Origin: Leeuwenhoekiella parthenopeia
GTDB taxonomy: Bacteria; Bacteroidota; Bacteroidia; Flavobacteriales; Flavobacteriaceae
Length of the DNA stretch: 64,000 bases
Assembly (NCBI RefSeq): GCF_020782115.1
Contig: NZ_JAJGMW010000013.1
Location: forward strand, 1-64,000
Direction: 5' to 3'
Numbering within the stretch: the first letter of the stretch is position 1; every line of letters starts with the position of its first letter. Of the stretch, positions 52,117 to 60,755 are shown piece after piece. The translations under genes were made by a program, and so were the position numbers. The notes under the pieces were generated by a model that did not search any database, was not told where the DNA came from, and saw only the letters and a program-made list of their open reading frames with translations.

Positions 52117-52138
52117 AAGCCCCGCAATCGCGAGGCTT
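52117..52138 (-). terminator. Terminator of barrel C
   Basis: AAGCCCCGC/GCGAGGCTT hairpin (one mismatch) around AATC, with A6 on the plus side giving a T-run on the minus strand. Almost identical to the barrel D terminator. Confidence 0.82.
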
Positions 52139-52166
52139 TAAAGTGGTTGATTAGTTATTTTAACTA

Positions 52167-52769
52167 CTAGAATACATAACCTACACCGGCCTGTACCGCG
52201 TAGTTGTAAGCATTTACATTATCATAAATACGGGTAAACCCACGGGTATATCGTCCCTGAATAAAGAAGCCGCTATCAAACTGATATTCCAAACCGGCAG
52301 CAGTACCTAATTCAAAAGTGTTTGCGCCATCAACGATATTTACATCCCCTCCGTTGCTTACCGGCTGGTAGTCAACTTCTTCATTAACCAAAAAGTTGAT
52401 AGAAGGTCCTGCCTGCAGGCTTAAGCCATCAACAAGGTAAATTTTGGCTAAAAGAGGCACCTGGATGTAATCCAATTGATATTCAATATTCTCGTCAATA
52501 TCTAAGAAATTATCCTCATCAATCGCAGCGATGGTTGATCCCTGAGCAGAATAAATCACCTCGGGTTGAAAGGAGAATTTTTCGCTTATTGGAAGTTCTG
52601 CCACAAGACCACCATTAAAGCTCAAACGGGTATCCTGATCTCTTGAATCACTCCCGGTGATGTTTGAGACATTAAGCCCTGCTTTTACTCCAAATCTATA
52701 TGCGCTCTGTGCAAAAGTTGCTGTGGTTCCTAAAGCGATTAAACCCGCCATTAAAACTAATTTTTTCAT
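52167..52769 (-). CDS. Outer-membrane beta-barrel protein C
   Basis: 200 residues. Signal peptide ending TATFAQ. The mature protein begins RFGVKAGLNVSNITGSDS, followed by KFSFQPEVIYSAQGST, YQLDYIQVPLLAKIYLVDGL, LQAGPSINFLV and the terminal QAGVGYVF. This is the PorT-like/outer-membrane barrel pattern (PF13568 type). It shares many of these blocks with barrel D, indicating a tandem duplication. Confidence 0.9.
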   Translation of the reverse strand: MKKLVLMAGLIALGTTATFAQSAYRFGVKAGLNVSNITGSDSRDQDTRLSFNGGLVAELPISEKFSFQPEVIYSAQGSTIAAIDEDNFLDIDENIEYQLDYIQVPLLAKIYLVDGLSLQAGPSINFLVNEEVDYQPVSNGGDVNIVDGANTFELGTAAGLEYQFDSGFFIQGRYTRGFTRIYDNVNAYNYAVQAGVGYVF

Positions 52770-52794
52770 GTTTGTTTGTTTTTAAAATTTTGAA

Positions 52795-52802
52795 CAAAAC
52801 TA
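52795..52802 (-). promoter_or_regulatory. Putative -7 box TAGTTTTG for barrel C
   Basis: Exact TAnnTTTG on the minus strand, 25 bp before the ATG at 52769. Confidence 0.5.
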
Positions 52803-53053
52803 GCAATGACAAGGGCTGAGACGTGCTAACGAAGCCCTAATGTTTAGCTAACAAAATCACAATTGGCAGGGGTTCACAACACTTTTTAAGAAGTGTTTGA
52901 CCTACTGAATGTTAGCCGATAAATTAAAATTTAAACATTTTTTGACCGTTTGGAGCGGTATGGAAACCAACAAATTAGAACAGAGTCCGGTTTGACCGGA
53001 ACACACCCTAAATGTGAAATTATGTTAAAACAAATCGGGCTAGGTCATAAAAA

Positions 53054-53074
53054 AAGCCCCGCAGAGCGAGGCTT
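53054..53074 (-). terminator. Terminator of barrel D
   Basis: AAGCCCCGC-AGA-GCGAGGCTT hairpin, 22 bp after the stop of the gene starting at 53696, T-run on the minus strand. Confidence 0.82.
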
Positions 53075-53096
53075 CTATTCTTGAAACTACAACTTC

Positions 53097-53696
53097 TTAG
53101 TTAAAAATAAATCCTAAAGAAGCAGCAAATACACCATTTTTGGTAGAATTATCTCCGGTTTCACCATCATAAATATCGGTGAAGCCCTGGGTATAACGGG
53201 CATTTAAATATAATCCGCCGTTAAATTTGTAACCTACACCTACAGCACCTGCAAAGTCGATGTCGTTAAAATTATCTTCATTAAAATTTACAGTAGCATT
53301 AGGACCGTCAATTTTACTTTCTACTAAAAATCCTACTTGTGGACCTGCCTCTAAATAAAGACCCTGTACCAGGTAGATTTTAGCTAAAACCGGTACGTTG
53401 ATGTAATCCAACTGAAACTCGGTATCTTCAGCATCTTCACGCTGAATTAAATCAAAACCCTGTCCGGAATAGAAAACCTCCGGTTGGATTGCAAATTTTT
53501 CAGAAACCGGAATTTCCAACACTGCACCCAGGTTAAATGAAGTACGTGCACTGTCGTCATCAAATTCTCCAAAACCATCTCCTGTTAAGTTTGAAAAGTT
53601 TACCCCTCCTTTAATACCAAAGGCAAGATCACTTTGAGCCATCATTGCTGAAGAACCACTAATCACAAGTATTGCTGCTAAAAATAATTTTTTCAT
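53097..53696 (-). CDS. Outer-membrane beta-barrel protein D
   Basis: 199 residues. Signal peptide ending SAMMAQ. Mature start LAFGIKGGVNFSNLTGDG; then KFAIQPEVFYSGQGFD, FQLDYINVPVLAKIYLVQGL, LEAGPQVGFLV, YKFNGGLYLNARYTQGFTDI and terminal SLGFIFN. Compared with barrel C, the strand blocks line up with few gaps. The loops are Asp/Glu-rich. Function is unknown; such barrels are often stress- or nutrient-regulated. Confidence 0.9.
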   Translation of the reverse strand: MKKLFLAAILVISGSSAMMAQSDLAFGIKGGVNFSNLTGDGFGEFDDDSARTSFNLGAVLEIPVSEKFAIQPEVFYSGQGFDLIQREDAEDTEFQLDYINVPVLAKIYLVQGLYLEAGPQVGFLVESKIDGPNATVNFNEDNFNDIDFAGAVGVGYKFNGGLYLNARYTQGFTDIYDGETGDNSTKNGVFAASLGFIFN

Positions 53697-53719
53697 TGTT
53701 TTAAGTTTTAAATTTGAAA

Positions 53720-53727
53720 CAAAGCTA
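53720..53727 (-). promoter_or_regulatory. Putative -7 box TAGCTTTG for barrel D
   Basis: Exact TAnnTTTG on the minus strand, 23 bp before the ATG at 53696. Confidence 0.5.
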
Positions 53728-53804
53728 CACGCACCGATCCCTTCTTTTTCCCAATGTCTAATTAAATATTATTTAAAATATTCTAAAATTATCCGACAGA
53801 ATTA

Positions 53805-54701
53805 ATGAATTGGCAAAAATCCTTAACAGATTACACTATATATTTAAGATTAGAACGCGGCCTTTCTGAAAACTCAGTGTTAAGTTATCGTCTGGATATT
53901 GAAAAACTCATTAAATGGATTGAAGAATATACGATCACTCAAACCCCGGTTTCCATTGACCGCGATACGCTTCAGGATTTTATTTACCATGCAGCCAAAG
54001 AACTTTCTGCGCGCTCTCAGGCCCGCCTGATATCGGGTCTTAAAGGATTCTTCGAGTATTTGATTTTTGAAGATTATCGCAAAGACAATCCTATAGATTT
54101 AATTGAGTCCCCTAAAATTGGAAGAAAATTACCCGACACGCTGTCTGAAGATGAGATTGACCAGATTATCAGCAGTATAGATTTAAGCACCCCTCAGGGC
54201 GAACGCAACCGGGCCATCCTCGAAACGCTCTACGCCTGTGGCCTTCGGGTTTCAGAATTAGTAAGCCTGAAACTTTCTGATCTGTATTTTAAGGAAGGTT
54301 ATATTCTGGTCACCGGTAAAGGAAACAAGCAGCGTTTTGTACCTATTGCTGCGAGCACCCAAAAGTTTATCAATATCTATAAAGACGAAATCAGGGTTCA
54401 CCAAAAACCACAGGCCGGTTATAGCGATATGCTGTTTTTAAACCGCAGGGGCAAATCACTTACACGCGCAATGATATTCTCCATTGTACGCAATCAAACC
54501 CAGGAAGCCGGAATTCGAAAAAAAATAAGTCCGCACACCTTTAGACATTCCTTTGCCACCCATCTCCTTGAAAACGGAGCCGATTTGCGGGCCATACAAC
54601 AAATGCTGGGACACGAGAGCATCACCACTACCGAAATCTATATGCACGTAGACCGCAGCCATCTTGCCGAAATGGTAAACCGCTTTCACCCCAGAAGGTA
54701 A
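53805..54701 (+). CDS. xerD: Tyrosine recombinase XerD
   Basis: 298 residues. It resolves chromosome dimers at dif with XerC. The N-terminal SAM-like core-binding domain is YLRLERGLSENSVLSYRLDI; the catalytic domain has Arg in LYACGLRVSELVSL, Lys in LVTGKGNKQRFVPI, HTFRHSFATHLLENG (His and Arg), LGHESITTTEIYMHV with the second His and the nucleophile Tyr. The length is typical for the housekeeping enzyme rather than a phage or integron integrase. Divergent from barrel D. Confidence 0.95.
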   Translation: MNWQKSLTDYTIYLRLERGLSENSVLSYRLDIEKLIKWIEEYTITQTPVSIDRDTLQDFIYHAAKELSARSQARLISGLKGFFEYLIFEDYRKDNPIDLIESPKIGRKLPDTLSEDEIDQIISSIDLSTPQGERNRAILETLYACGLRVSELVSLKLSDLYFKEGYILVTGKGNKQRFVPIAASTQKFINIYKDEIRVHQKPQAGYSDMLFLNRRGKSLTRAMIFSIVRNQTQEAGIRKKISPHTFRHSFATHLLENGADLRAIQQMLGHESITTTEIYMHVDRSHLAEMVNRFHPRR

Positions 54702-54729
54702 ATAGGCTCATCACGGCATCTAAAACAAA

Positions 54730-54757
54730 AATCCCGATTCATTTCTGAACCGGGATT
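54730..54757. terminator. Terminator between xerD and hsp20
   Basis: Arms AATCCCG and CGGGATT with inner TTCA/TGAA pairing, between convergent genes. Confidence 0.8.
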
Positions 54758-54790
54758 CTCTCACAAACTAACCAAAAAAACTAAACCAAA

Positions 54791-55234
54791 TTATGAGATT
54801 TCAATCATACGTTTAGCCTGTACTTTTGCCTCTTCTTTTTTAGGAAGCAAAATATTCAAGACACCATTCTCATAATTTGCACTTATCTTGGTGCTATCTA
54901 CTGTATCGGGCAGGCTAAATGCTCTCTTAAACGTGCTGTAATTAAACTCCTTTCTAGTAAATCTTCCGGATTTCTCTGTAGTTTCAGACTCCGATTTGGC
55001 TTCAGCCGATATGGTAAGCACATCGTTATCCAATTCGATATTGAAATCAGCTTTGGTTTTACCGGGAGCAGCAACAGCTACTTCAAAACTTTCTTCGTTT
55101 TCTAAAATGTTTACAGCAGGAATACTTACACCAATACTGTTCACATTTGTGGTTCCACCCAACCAGTCAGTTTTAAACATATCATCAAAAATGGAGGGTA
55201 ACCAATTCTCGTTTGTTCTTTTTACTAAGCTCAT
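54791..55234 (-). CDS. Small heat-shock protein Hsp20
   Basis: 147 residues. A short N-terminal arm (NENWLPSIFDDMFKTDWLGG) is followed by the alpha-crystallin domain: VSIPAVNILENEESFEVAVA, DFNIELDNDVLTISAEAKSE, RFTRKEFNYSTFKRAFSLPD and the conserved ANYENGVLNILLPKKE. It is a cytoplasmic holdase chaperone. Typical length for the bacterial IbpA-like class. There is no adjacent regulator and no CIRCE element was seen. Confidence 0.95.
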   Translation of the reverse strand: MSLVKRTNENWLPSIFDDMFKTDWLGGTTNVNSIGVSIPAVNILENEESFEVAVAAPGKTKADFNIELDNDVLTISAEAKSESETTEKSGRFTRKEFNYSTFKRAFSLPDTVDSTKISANYENGVLNILLPKKEEAKVQAKRMIEIS

Positions 55235-55367
55235 ATTTTTAAATTTTAAGTTTATTATATTTTCGATAGGTATTAGGCAATTCTAATACCAACCCCTATT
55301 TAACGACTTTATGTCATAAAAATAAGATTTATGTATGCCATTTTGTCAAATACTTAAAGCTAAAAAA

Positions 55368-55392
55368 ACCCGGAAGCTCGCAAGCCCCGGGT
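55368..55392 (-). terminator. Terminator of the TonB-C-like gene
   Basis: ACCCGG/CCGGGT outer stem with an AAGCTCGCAAGC inner region, T-run on the minus strand, 33 bp after the stop. Confidence 0.8.
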
Positions 55393-55424
55393 CTTTCTAC
55401 TAACTAAAATTTAAATCTACAGCA

Positions 55425-55778
55425 TTACTGGTTTCCCTGAAGGGTCACAGGAACGTGATAGGTTTGTCCCACTATTGGCGTGGTTTCAAACTTTTGATAG
55501 TTCAATCTGCCCTGAATAAATTTTTTGATACCGGTATCATCTGAATCTACAGAGATCACAACCATCTCATTGTCTTCATTTACCGTAAAGGACACCAGCA
55601 CAGTAGTCGTTTTTTCAATTTGAAAATCGTGTTTCTCCAGGTGACTGGCCAGTTCTTTTTTCATCGCGATTTTAACCGCTGCGCTGGTCGTTTTTGAAGT
55701 TGGTTCAGTTGTGTTTGCGTTTAACGCTGTACCGCAGATGATTGCTACCGCAAGTACCATTGTTTTAAAAGTTTTCAT
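55425..55778 (-). CDS. Exported TonB-C-like small protein
   Basis: 117 residues. Signal peptide ending TALNA. The rest reads as a compact TonB C-terminal-like fold: VLVSFTVNEDNEMVVISVDS, then IKKFIQGRLNYQKFETTPIV, then GQTYHVPVTLQ. The strand-helix-strand order and the VxFxVNxxG-like start fit. There is no transmembrane energy-transducer segment or proline-rich linker, so it cannot act as a normal TonB. It may be a periplasmic domain protein. Function unknown. Confidence 0.75.
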   Translation of the reverse strand: MKTFKTMVLAVAIICGTALNANTTEPTSKTTSAAVKIAMKKELASHLEKHDFQIEKTTTVLVSFTVNEDNEMVVISVDSDDTGIKKFIQGRLNYQKFETTPIVGQTYHVPVTLQGNQ

Positions 55779-56088
55779 AATGTTTGATTTTGAATGATGT
55801 ACTAAAAAGACGCTGAAGCATGCCCACAGTTACACCTGATAAATCACTTTAACAAATCATTAACACTTTTAAGTCTTCAAAATCAAACACTTAGCTCACT
55901 TACTAAATGCATTTAGGAAATTACAGTATGCTCAAAATCAAAATCTTAACACGAAAACGTTTTCTCTTTGAGACCTGATTCAGAAAAAAACATTCTTAAC
56001 ACTTGATAACATCTAAATAAAAAAAACTCCCGATTTTCATCGGGAGTTTTTTGTGTCACAAACTGTGAACTATACATGCTATAAAATC
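55779..56088. other. Gap between TonB-C-like gene and sucC
   Basis: 310 bp. Apart from the sucC terminator at the right end, I see only AT-rich DNA, including the upstream region of the TonB-C-like gene. No frame above 20 codons looks real. Confidence 0.5.
56021..56052 (-). terminator. sucC terminator
   Basis: Perfect 14-bp arms AAAAAACTCCCGAT and complement around TTTC, T-run on the minus strand, 37 bp after the sucC stop. Confidence 0.95.
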
Positions 56089-57279
56089 TTAGGCCAGTAC
56101 TTTTTGTACTTTATCTGCAGCTTCCTGAAACAGGATTGCACTCTGTACATCAAGACCGCTGTTATCTATTAATTCTTTTGCAATATCTGCATTGGTACCT
56201 TGTAATCGCACAATAATAGGAACATTGATAGAGCCCATATTTTTATACGCATCAACAATACCCTGAGCAACGCGGTCACAACGAACAATTCCTCCAAAAA
56301 TATTCACCAAAATGGCTTTAACATTAGGATCTTTTAGAATCAGGTTGAAGGCAGTTTCTACACGCTCTGCATCTGCAGTACCTCCCACATCTAGGAAGTT
56401 TGCTGGCTCACCTCCGGCTTGTTTAATCAAGTCCATCGTTGCCATTGCAAGACCGGCCCCGTTTACCATACAGCCCACGTTACCGTCAAGATCTACATAA
56501 TTAAGGCCTACTTCTTTTGCTTCAACCTCAACCGGATTCTCCTCACGCTTGTCGCGCATCGCTGCATAATCTTTATGACGGAACAGTGCATTATCATCTA
56601 AAGACACTTTTGCATCAACAGCCATAATTTTATCGTCGCTGGTTTTTAATACCGGATTGATTTCAAACAAAGAAGAGTCTGACTCTGAATAGGCTTTGTA
56701 AAGCGCGGCTACAAATTTCACCATTTCTTTAAATGCCGTTCCGCTCAAGCCCAGATTAAAAGCAATGCGTCGCGCCTGAAAACCGAGCAATCCTGTTGCA
56801 GGATCAATTTCTTCTGTAAAAATTAAATGCGGGGTTTTTTCGGCCACCTCTTCGATATCCATACCGCCTTCGGTAGAATACATAATCATATTTCTTCCTG
56901 TGGCACGGTTAAGCAATACAGACATATAGAACTCATTAGGCTCGCTGTCTCCGGGATAATAAACATCTTCGGCAACCAGTACCTGATGCACCTTCTTCCC
57001 TTCGGCAGAAGTTTGAGGAGTAACCAGATTCATCCCGATTATTTCACCGGCGATTTGCTCTACTTCCTGAAGATTTTTAGCAAGTTTAACTCCACCACCT
57101 TTTCCTCTACCTCCGGCGTGAACCTGAGCTTTGATGACATGCCATCCGGTACCGGTTTCTTCGGTAAGCTTTTTTGCAGCCTCTACGGCTTCAGCAGGTG
57201 TGGTAGCTACTATACCGCGCTGGATGCGCACTCCAAAACTGCTTAATATTTCTTTTCCTTGATATTCGTGTAGATTCAT
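56089..57279 (-). CDS. sucC: Succinyl-CoA synthetase beta subunit
   Basis: 396 residues. With SucD it interconverts succinyl-CoA and succinate with nucleotide phosphorylation in the TCA cycle. Features: [20 protein letters not shown]-grasp [41 protein letters not shown], and the C-terminal SVHP-like region [15 protein letters not shown] (here [15 protein letters not shown]), [21 protein letters not shown]. sucD is not adjacent, which is common in this group. A -7 box lies about 36 bp upstream. Confidence 0.97.
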   Translation of the reverse strand: MNLHEYQGKEILSSFGVRIQRGIVATTPAEAVEAAKKLTEETGTGWHVIKAQVHAGGRGKGGGVKLAKNLQEVEQIAGEIIGMNLVTPQTSAEGKKVHQVLVAEDVYYPGDSEPNEFYMSVLLNRATGRNMIMYSTEGGMDIEEVAEKTPHLIFTEEIDPATGLLGFQARRIAFNLGLSGTAFKEMVKFVAALYKAYSESDSSLFEINPVLKTSDDKIMAVDAKVSLDDNALFRHKDYAAMRDKREENPVEVEAKEVGLNYVDLDGNVGCMVNGAGLAMATMDLIKQAGGEPANFLDVGGTADAERVETAFNLILKDPNVKAILVNIFGGIVRCDRVAQGIVDAYKNMGSINVPIIVRLQGTNADIAKELIDNSGLDVQSAILFQEAADKVQKVLA

Positions 57280-57314
57280 AATCAGGCGTTTCTTTATGTT
57301 TGAAAATTGCTGTG

Positions 57315-57322
57315 CAAAAATA
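57315..57322 (-). promoter_or_regulatory. Putative -7 box TATTTTTG for sucC
   Basis: Exact TAnnTTTG on the minus strand, 35 bp before the sucC ATG. Confidence 0.5.
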
Positions 57323-57371
57323 GGTATTTAGCCTTAACCCTGCCAATAATTTGAATTTGATTTAAAAGCCC

Positions 57372-58031
57372 CTACTCCCAGGAGTCTCCCAATCTGTATT
57401 CGGTAAAGTCAAGCGGATCAAAATTTTTAAAATGACCGTTGAGTTCAATAAGTCTGCGTGTTCGGTTTACCTGCTCCACAATAGGTATGGTCGCAGTAAG
57501 ATGATCGATAAGAAAACTATACCGGTCTGACTCCCGGGTCATCTTTAGCAAATGCAACTCCTGCTCCAAAGACAAACCCAGTTTATGTGCAAAACTGTAA
57601 CTGGTAATAGCCTGGAGTTCTACTGCCGGCACTACAGCTCCCAAAACCTCATAAAAACGCTTTACAAGATTATAAAAAGCACCCGGCTGTCCCGGTAACG
57701 CATCGTTTATATTTTCAAGAAAGGTTACCGCAGCTCCTGCGTAAAGTTTTTCGGAATAATTGGGATAAAACTCGGTAATCTTAAAAACCCGGAGCCCTTT
57801 GCAAACGACATCGCTGGCTCCTGTGGGGTAACGCTTTTTTACAGCTTCCAGCTTAACCTCGGTGCCGTATTTTAAAGTACGGTTAAAATAGGCAGGGATA
57901 CCAAAGCTGATCTGCTCAGACTCACAGTCTGCAATTAACTGCTGATATCTGTTTTCAAAAATGTGCAGGGGAAGGGATTCTCCGGGAAACACCACCAGTT
58001 CCAACGGAAACATTGCCAAAGTAAGGGTCAT
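57372..58031 (-). CDS. Stand-alone LON substrate-binding domain protein
   Basis: 219 residues consisting only of a LON N-terminal-like domain: LAMFPLELVVFPGESLPLHI, FENRYQQLIADCESEQISFG, GTEVKLEAVKKRYPTGASDV, VCKGLRVFKITEFYPNYSEK, then a helical C-terminal half. There is no ATPase or protease domain, so it is an isolated substrate-binding module, as found in many bacteria, of unknown function. Met7 is an alternative start. It is 92 bp upstream of sucC on the same strand. Confidence 0.87.
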   Translation of the reverse strand: MTLTLAMFPLELVVFPGESLPLHIFENRYQQLIADCESEQISFGIPAYFNRTLKYGTEVKLEAVKKRYPTGASDVVCKGLRVFKITEFYPNYSEKLYAGAAVTFLENINDALPGQPGAFYNLVKRFYEVLGAVVPAVELQAITSYSFAHKLGLSLEQELHLLKMTRESDRYSFLIDHLTATIPIVEQVNRTRRLIELNGHFKNFDPLDFTEYRLGDSWE

Positions 58032-58150
58032 AGCTCTTCAGTTTTTAGGTGAATTTACTCAAATACAGGCTAAAATGTGCTTTTTTATCAATTTTAAGCC
58101 CTCGACGCTAAATTATAGCTGTCTTTAAGGTAAAACTGAGTAATGTATAT

Positions 58151-58158
58151 TAGTTTTG
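58151..58158 (+). promoter_or_regulatory. Putative -7 box TAGTTTTG for lysA
   Basis: Exact TAnnTTTG 21 bp before the lysA ATG. Confidence 0.5.
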
Positions 58159-58179
58159 TACGCTTAAAGTTTTAGGATT

Positions 58180-59397
58180 ATGACCCATCAAAACCTTCTT
58201 GACATCGCCCGGGAATACGGAAGTCCGGTTTACGTATACGATGCTGCTAAAATTGAATCTCAATACAACAGACTTACTCAGGCCTTTAAAGAGGTTGATC
58301 AACTGAGGCTCAATTATGCCGTAAAAGCCCTTTCTAACCTGGCGGTATTACAGCTTGTAAATGGTTTTGGCGCCGGCCTCGACACCGTGAGTATTCAGGA
58401 AGTGCGATTGGGCCTTGCAGCAGGTGTAGATCCTGCCCAGATTATGTTTACTCCCAACGGGGTTTCGCTTAGCGAACTCGAAGCGGTGGCCGAAATGGGC
58501 GTACAAATCAATATTGACAACCTTTCAATTCTTGAACAATTTGGCACCCGCCATCCTAAAACGCCCGTTTGCGTGCGTATCAATCCACACGTTATGGCCG
58601 GTGGAAACACTAATATTTCGGTAGGACATATAGATAGCAAGTTTGGCATTAGCATACATCAAATTCCGCATTTACTGCGCATTGTACAAAATACAGGCAT
58701 GCACATCAATGGCATTCACATGCACACCGGAAGCGATATTCTGGACATCGATGTGTTTTTACATGCAGCCGAAATTCTATTCGATACCGCAAAAAATTTC
58801 AAAGACCTAGATTTCCTCGATTTTGGAAGCGGTTTTAAAGTACCCTATAAAGCAGGTGACATTGAGACCAATATCGAAGAGCTGGGCAGCAAGCTTTCAG
58901 AACGTTTCAACGCATTTGAAAAAAGCTACGGCAGACCTCTAACCCTGGTTTTTGAGCCGGGTAAATTTTTGGTCAGCGAGGCCGGAAAGTTTTTAGTGAA
59001 CGTCAATGTGATTAAGCAGACTACCTCTACGGTTTTTGCTCAGGTAGACAGCGGTTTTAACCATCTCATACGCCCTATGTTTTACGGCAGCCGTCACGAG
59101 ATTACAAACATCAGCAATCCCGAAGGCCGCGAGCGCTTTTACTCGGTTGTGGGATACATCTGCGAGACCGATACCTTTGCAACAAATCGTCGTATCGCCG
59201 AGATAGCCGAAGGCGACATCCTGGCTTTTAGCAACGCCGGGGCCTATTGCTTTAGCATGAGCAGCAACTACAACTCGCGATACCGTCCTGCAGAAGTCCT
59301 GTTTATAGACGGAGAAGCGCAACTCATCAGGGAGCGGGAGACCTTTGACGATTTATTAAAACATCAAATACCCTTAAAAAAAGCGGTAAAAGCCTAA
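58180..59397 (+). CDS. lysA: Diaminopimelate decarboxylase
   Basis: 405 residues, PLP-dependent fold type III. It converts meso-diaminopimelate to lysine. PLP lysine Lys49 is in RLNYAVKALSN; other motifs are HVMAGGNTNISVGHIDSKFG, HINGIHMHTGSDILDI, DFLDFGSGFKVPY, LVFEPGKFLVSEAG and the active-site VVGYICETDTFA (Cys and Glu). The C-terminal AYCFSMSSNYNSRYRPAEVL is the family end. The gene is monocistronic with its own terminator. Confidence 0.96.
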   Translation: MTHQNLLDIAREYGSPVYVYDAAKIESQYNRLTQAFKEVDQLRLNYAVKALSNLAVLQLVNGFGAGLDTVSIQEVRLGLAAGVDPAQIMFTPNGVSLSELEAVAEMGVQINIDNLSILEQFGTRHPKTPVCVRINPHVMAGGNTNISVGHIDSKFGISIHQIPHLLRIVQNTGMHINGIHMHTGSDILDIDVFLHAAEILFDTAKNFKDLDFLDFGSGFKVPYKAGDIETNIEELGSKLSERFNAFEKSYGRPLTLVFEPGKFLVSEAGKFLVNVNVIKQTTSTVFAQVDSGFNHLIRPMFYGSRHEITNISNPEGRERFYSVVGYICETDTFATNRRIAEIAEGDILAFSNAGAYCFSMSSNYNSRYRPAEVLFIDGEAQLIRERETFDDLLKHQIPLKKAVKA

Positions 59398-59433
59398 AAG
59401 AGCTGCGTTTAAAGCAAAGTTAAACACCTAATT

Positions 59434-59466
59434 AAAAGCCTTTAGTACTCTCTGAAGGCTTTTTTT
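59434..59466 (+). terminator. lysA terminator
   Basis: Arms AAAAGCCTTT and GAAGGCTTTT around a loop of about ten bases, then T-run, 37 bp after the lysA stop. Confidence 0.88.
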
Positions 59467-59599
59467 GTGCCGGCCAAACATCATTGGAAAAAGAAACGAT
59501 TATTTTAAATAATATTTTATAGAAATACTAATGTATTGTTTAAATCATAGGGTATTGCTTGAAAAATTAAGTATTTTCGTTCAAAATTTTGAGATACCT

Positions 59600-60250
59600 G
59601 TGAGCATACGTTACGCTTATATTTTGCTGCTTTTTTCTGTTCTGAGTACCCCGGTTTGTGCACAGGAAATTGCCGTATTGCATTACGAGGGAGGTGGCGA
59701 CTGGTATGCAAACCCAACCTCCCTGCCCAATCTGGCGGCTTTTTGTAATACCAACCTCAATACCAATCTCAATACCAAAACAGCCACAGTTAAGGCTACA
59801 GATCCCGGCATTCAGCAATATCCTTTTGTTCACATGACCGGGCACGGAAATGTATTTTTTTCAGAGGAAGCCTTGCAAAACCTGAGGGACTATCTGCTTT
59901 CCGGAGGCTTTTTACATATTGATGACAATTACGGTATAGACGCCTATTTGCGTCCGCAATTGAAGCGGCTTTTTCCTCAGGAAGAATTGCAGGAACTCCC
60001 CGCAGACCATCCTTTGTTTAGCAGTGCTTATCCCTTTAAAGAGGGATTACCCAAAATACACGAACACGATGGGAAAAGACCACAGGCTTTTGGCATTTTT
60101 AAAGACGGAAGACTTGTTTTGCTGTACACGCTTGAATCTGATCTGGGAGACGGCTGGGAGAGTGCTGCAGTTCATAACGATCCTCCTGAAGTTCGCGAGA
60201 ACGCATTAAAAATGGGTGCAAATATTATAAAATACGCTTTTGAAAACTGA
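59600..60250 (+). CDS. Exported DUF4159 protein
   Basis: 216 residues from a GTG that directly precedes a signal peptide (SIRYAYILLLFSVLSTPVCAQ). A longer frame opens at ATG 59531, but its extra 23 residues precede the signal and are unlikely. The mature domain is LHYEGGGDWYANPTSLPNLA, then PFVHMTGHGNVFFSEEALQN, LRDYLLSGGFLHIDDNYG and EHDGKRPQAFGIFKDGRLV, the DUF4159 pattern (glutamine-amidotransferase-like or VWA-associated fold). In other genomes DUF4159 proteins sit beside MoxR/VWA genes, which are not seen here. Function unknown. Confidence 0.85.
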   Translation: MSIRYAYILLLFSVLSTPVCAQEIAVLHYEGGGDWYANPTSLPNLAAFCNTNLNTNLNTKTATVKATDPGIQQYPFVHMTGHGNVFFSEEALQNLRDYLLSGGFLHIDDNYGIDAYLRPQLKRLFPQEELQELPADHPLFSSAYPFKEGLPKIHEHDGKRPQAFGIFKDGRLVLLYTLESDLGDGWESAAVHNDPPEVRENALKMGANIIKYAFEN

Positions 60251-60755
60251 GCAACTTACCCATTATAGCACACCAAGGCCCAACCAAAGCCTTCCGTTTG
60301 TGTTACTCTGTGACGATCTGCGCAGTCCCGCAAACCTGGGTAGCCTTTTCAGGCTTGCAGACGCGCTGGGTATAGGACATTTGTATTTTCTAAACAGCGT
60401 ACCTGATTTGGAGAGTAACCGCCTTAAACGCACCTCCCGCTCGTGTGAAAAGCAGGTAGCCTTTTCGACAACCGATAAAGCCGAAGATTTAATACTTCAG
60501 CTTAAAAAAGAAAATTACACCATTATAGGACTCGAGCTTACCACAACCAGTATATCCTTAAATCAATTTGATGCACAGCCTCAAAAAATCGCACTGATTT
60601 TAGGTAATGAGCGCCATGGTATTTCGCCTGAGTTGATACAACTTACAGATCAACTGGTTCATATACCAATGCAGGGGCAAAATAGCAGCATGAATGTAAG
60701 CCACGCCGCAGCAATTGCAGCCTTCCACCTTATAAACCACCTTAACCATGGATGA
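60240..60755 (+). CDS. TrmH/SpoU-family RNA methyltransferase
   Basis: 171 residues starting at TTG, the only start available; it overlaps the DUF4159 gene by 11 bases. SPOUT-fold motifs: LCDDLRSPANLGSLFRLADA (motif 1), ILGNERHGISPELIQLTDQL (motif 2), and the knot VHIPMQGQNSSMNVSHAAAIAAF (motif 3). It probably 2'-O-methylates a tRNA or rRNA ribose. The N-terminal extension of TrmH-type substrate-binding domains is missing, as in TrmL-size enzymes. Target not assignable. Confidence 0.93.
   Translation: MKTEQLTHYSTPRPNQSLPFVLLCDDLRSPANLGSLFRLADALGIGHLYFLNSVPDLESNRLKRTSRSCEKQVAFSTTDKAEDLILQLKKENYTIIGLELTTTSISLNQFDAQPQKIALILGNERHGISPELIQLTDQLVHIPMQGQNSSMNVSHAAAIAAFHLINHLNHG

Larger units (their letters stand above)
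52770..53096. other. Gap between barrels C and D
   Basis: 327 bp without a coding frame. It holds the barrel C promoter, two hairpins (AACACTT-TTTAAG-AAGTGTT at 52878-52897 and TCCGGT-TTG-ACCGGA at 52986-53000) and the barrel D terminator. The hairpins lack T-runs and could be regulator-binding sites. Confidence 0.5.

Noticed and set aside
53805-54701. Phage or integron integrase in place of XerD
   Set aside because: Length, N-terminal SAM-like domain and full catalytic pattern match the housekeeping recombinase, and no att sites or phage genes are nearby.
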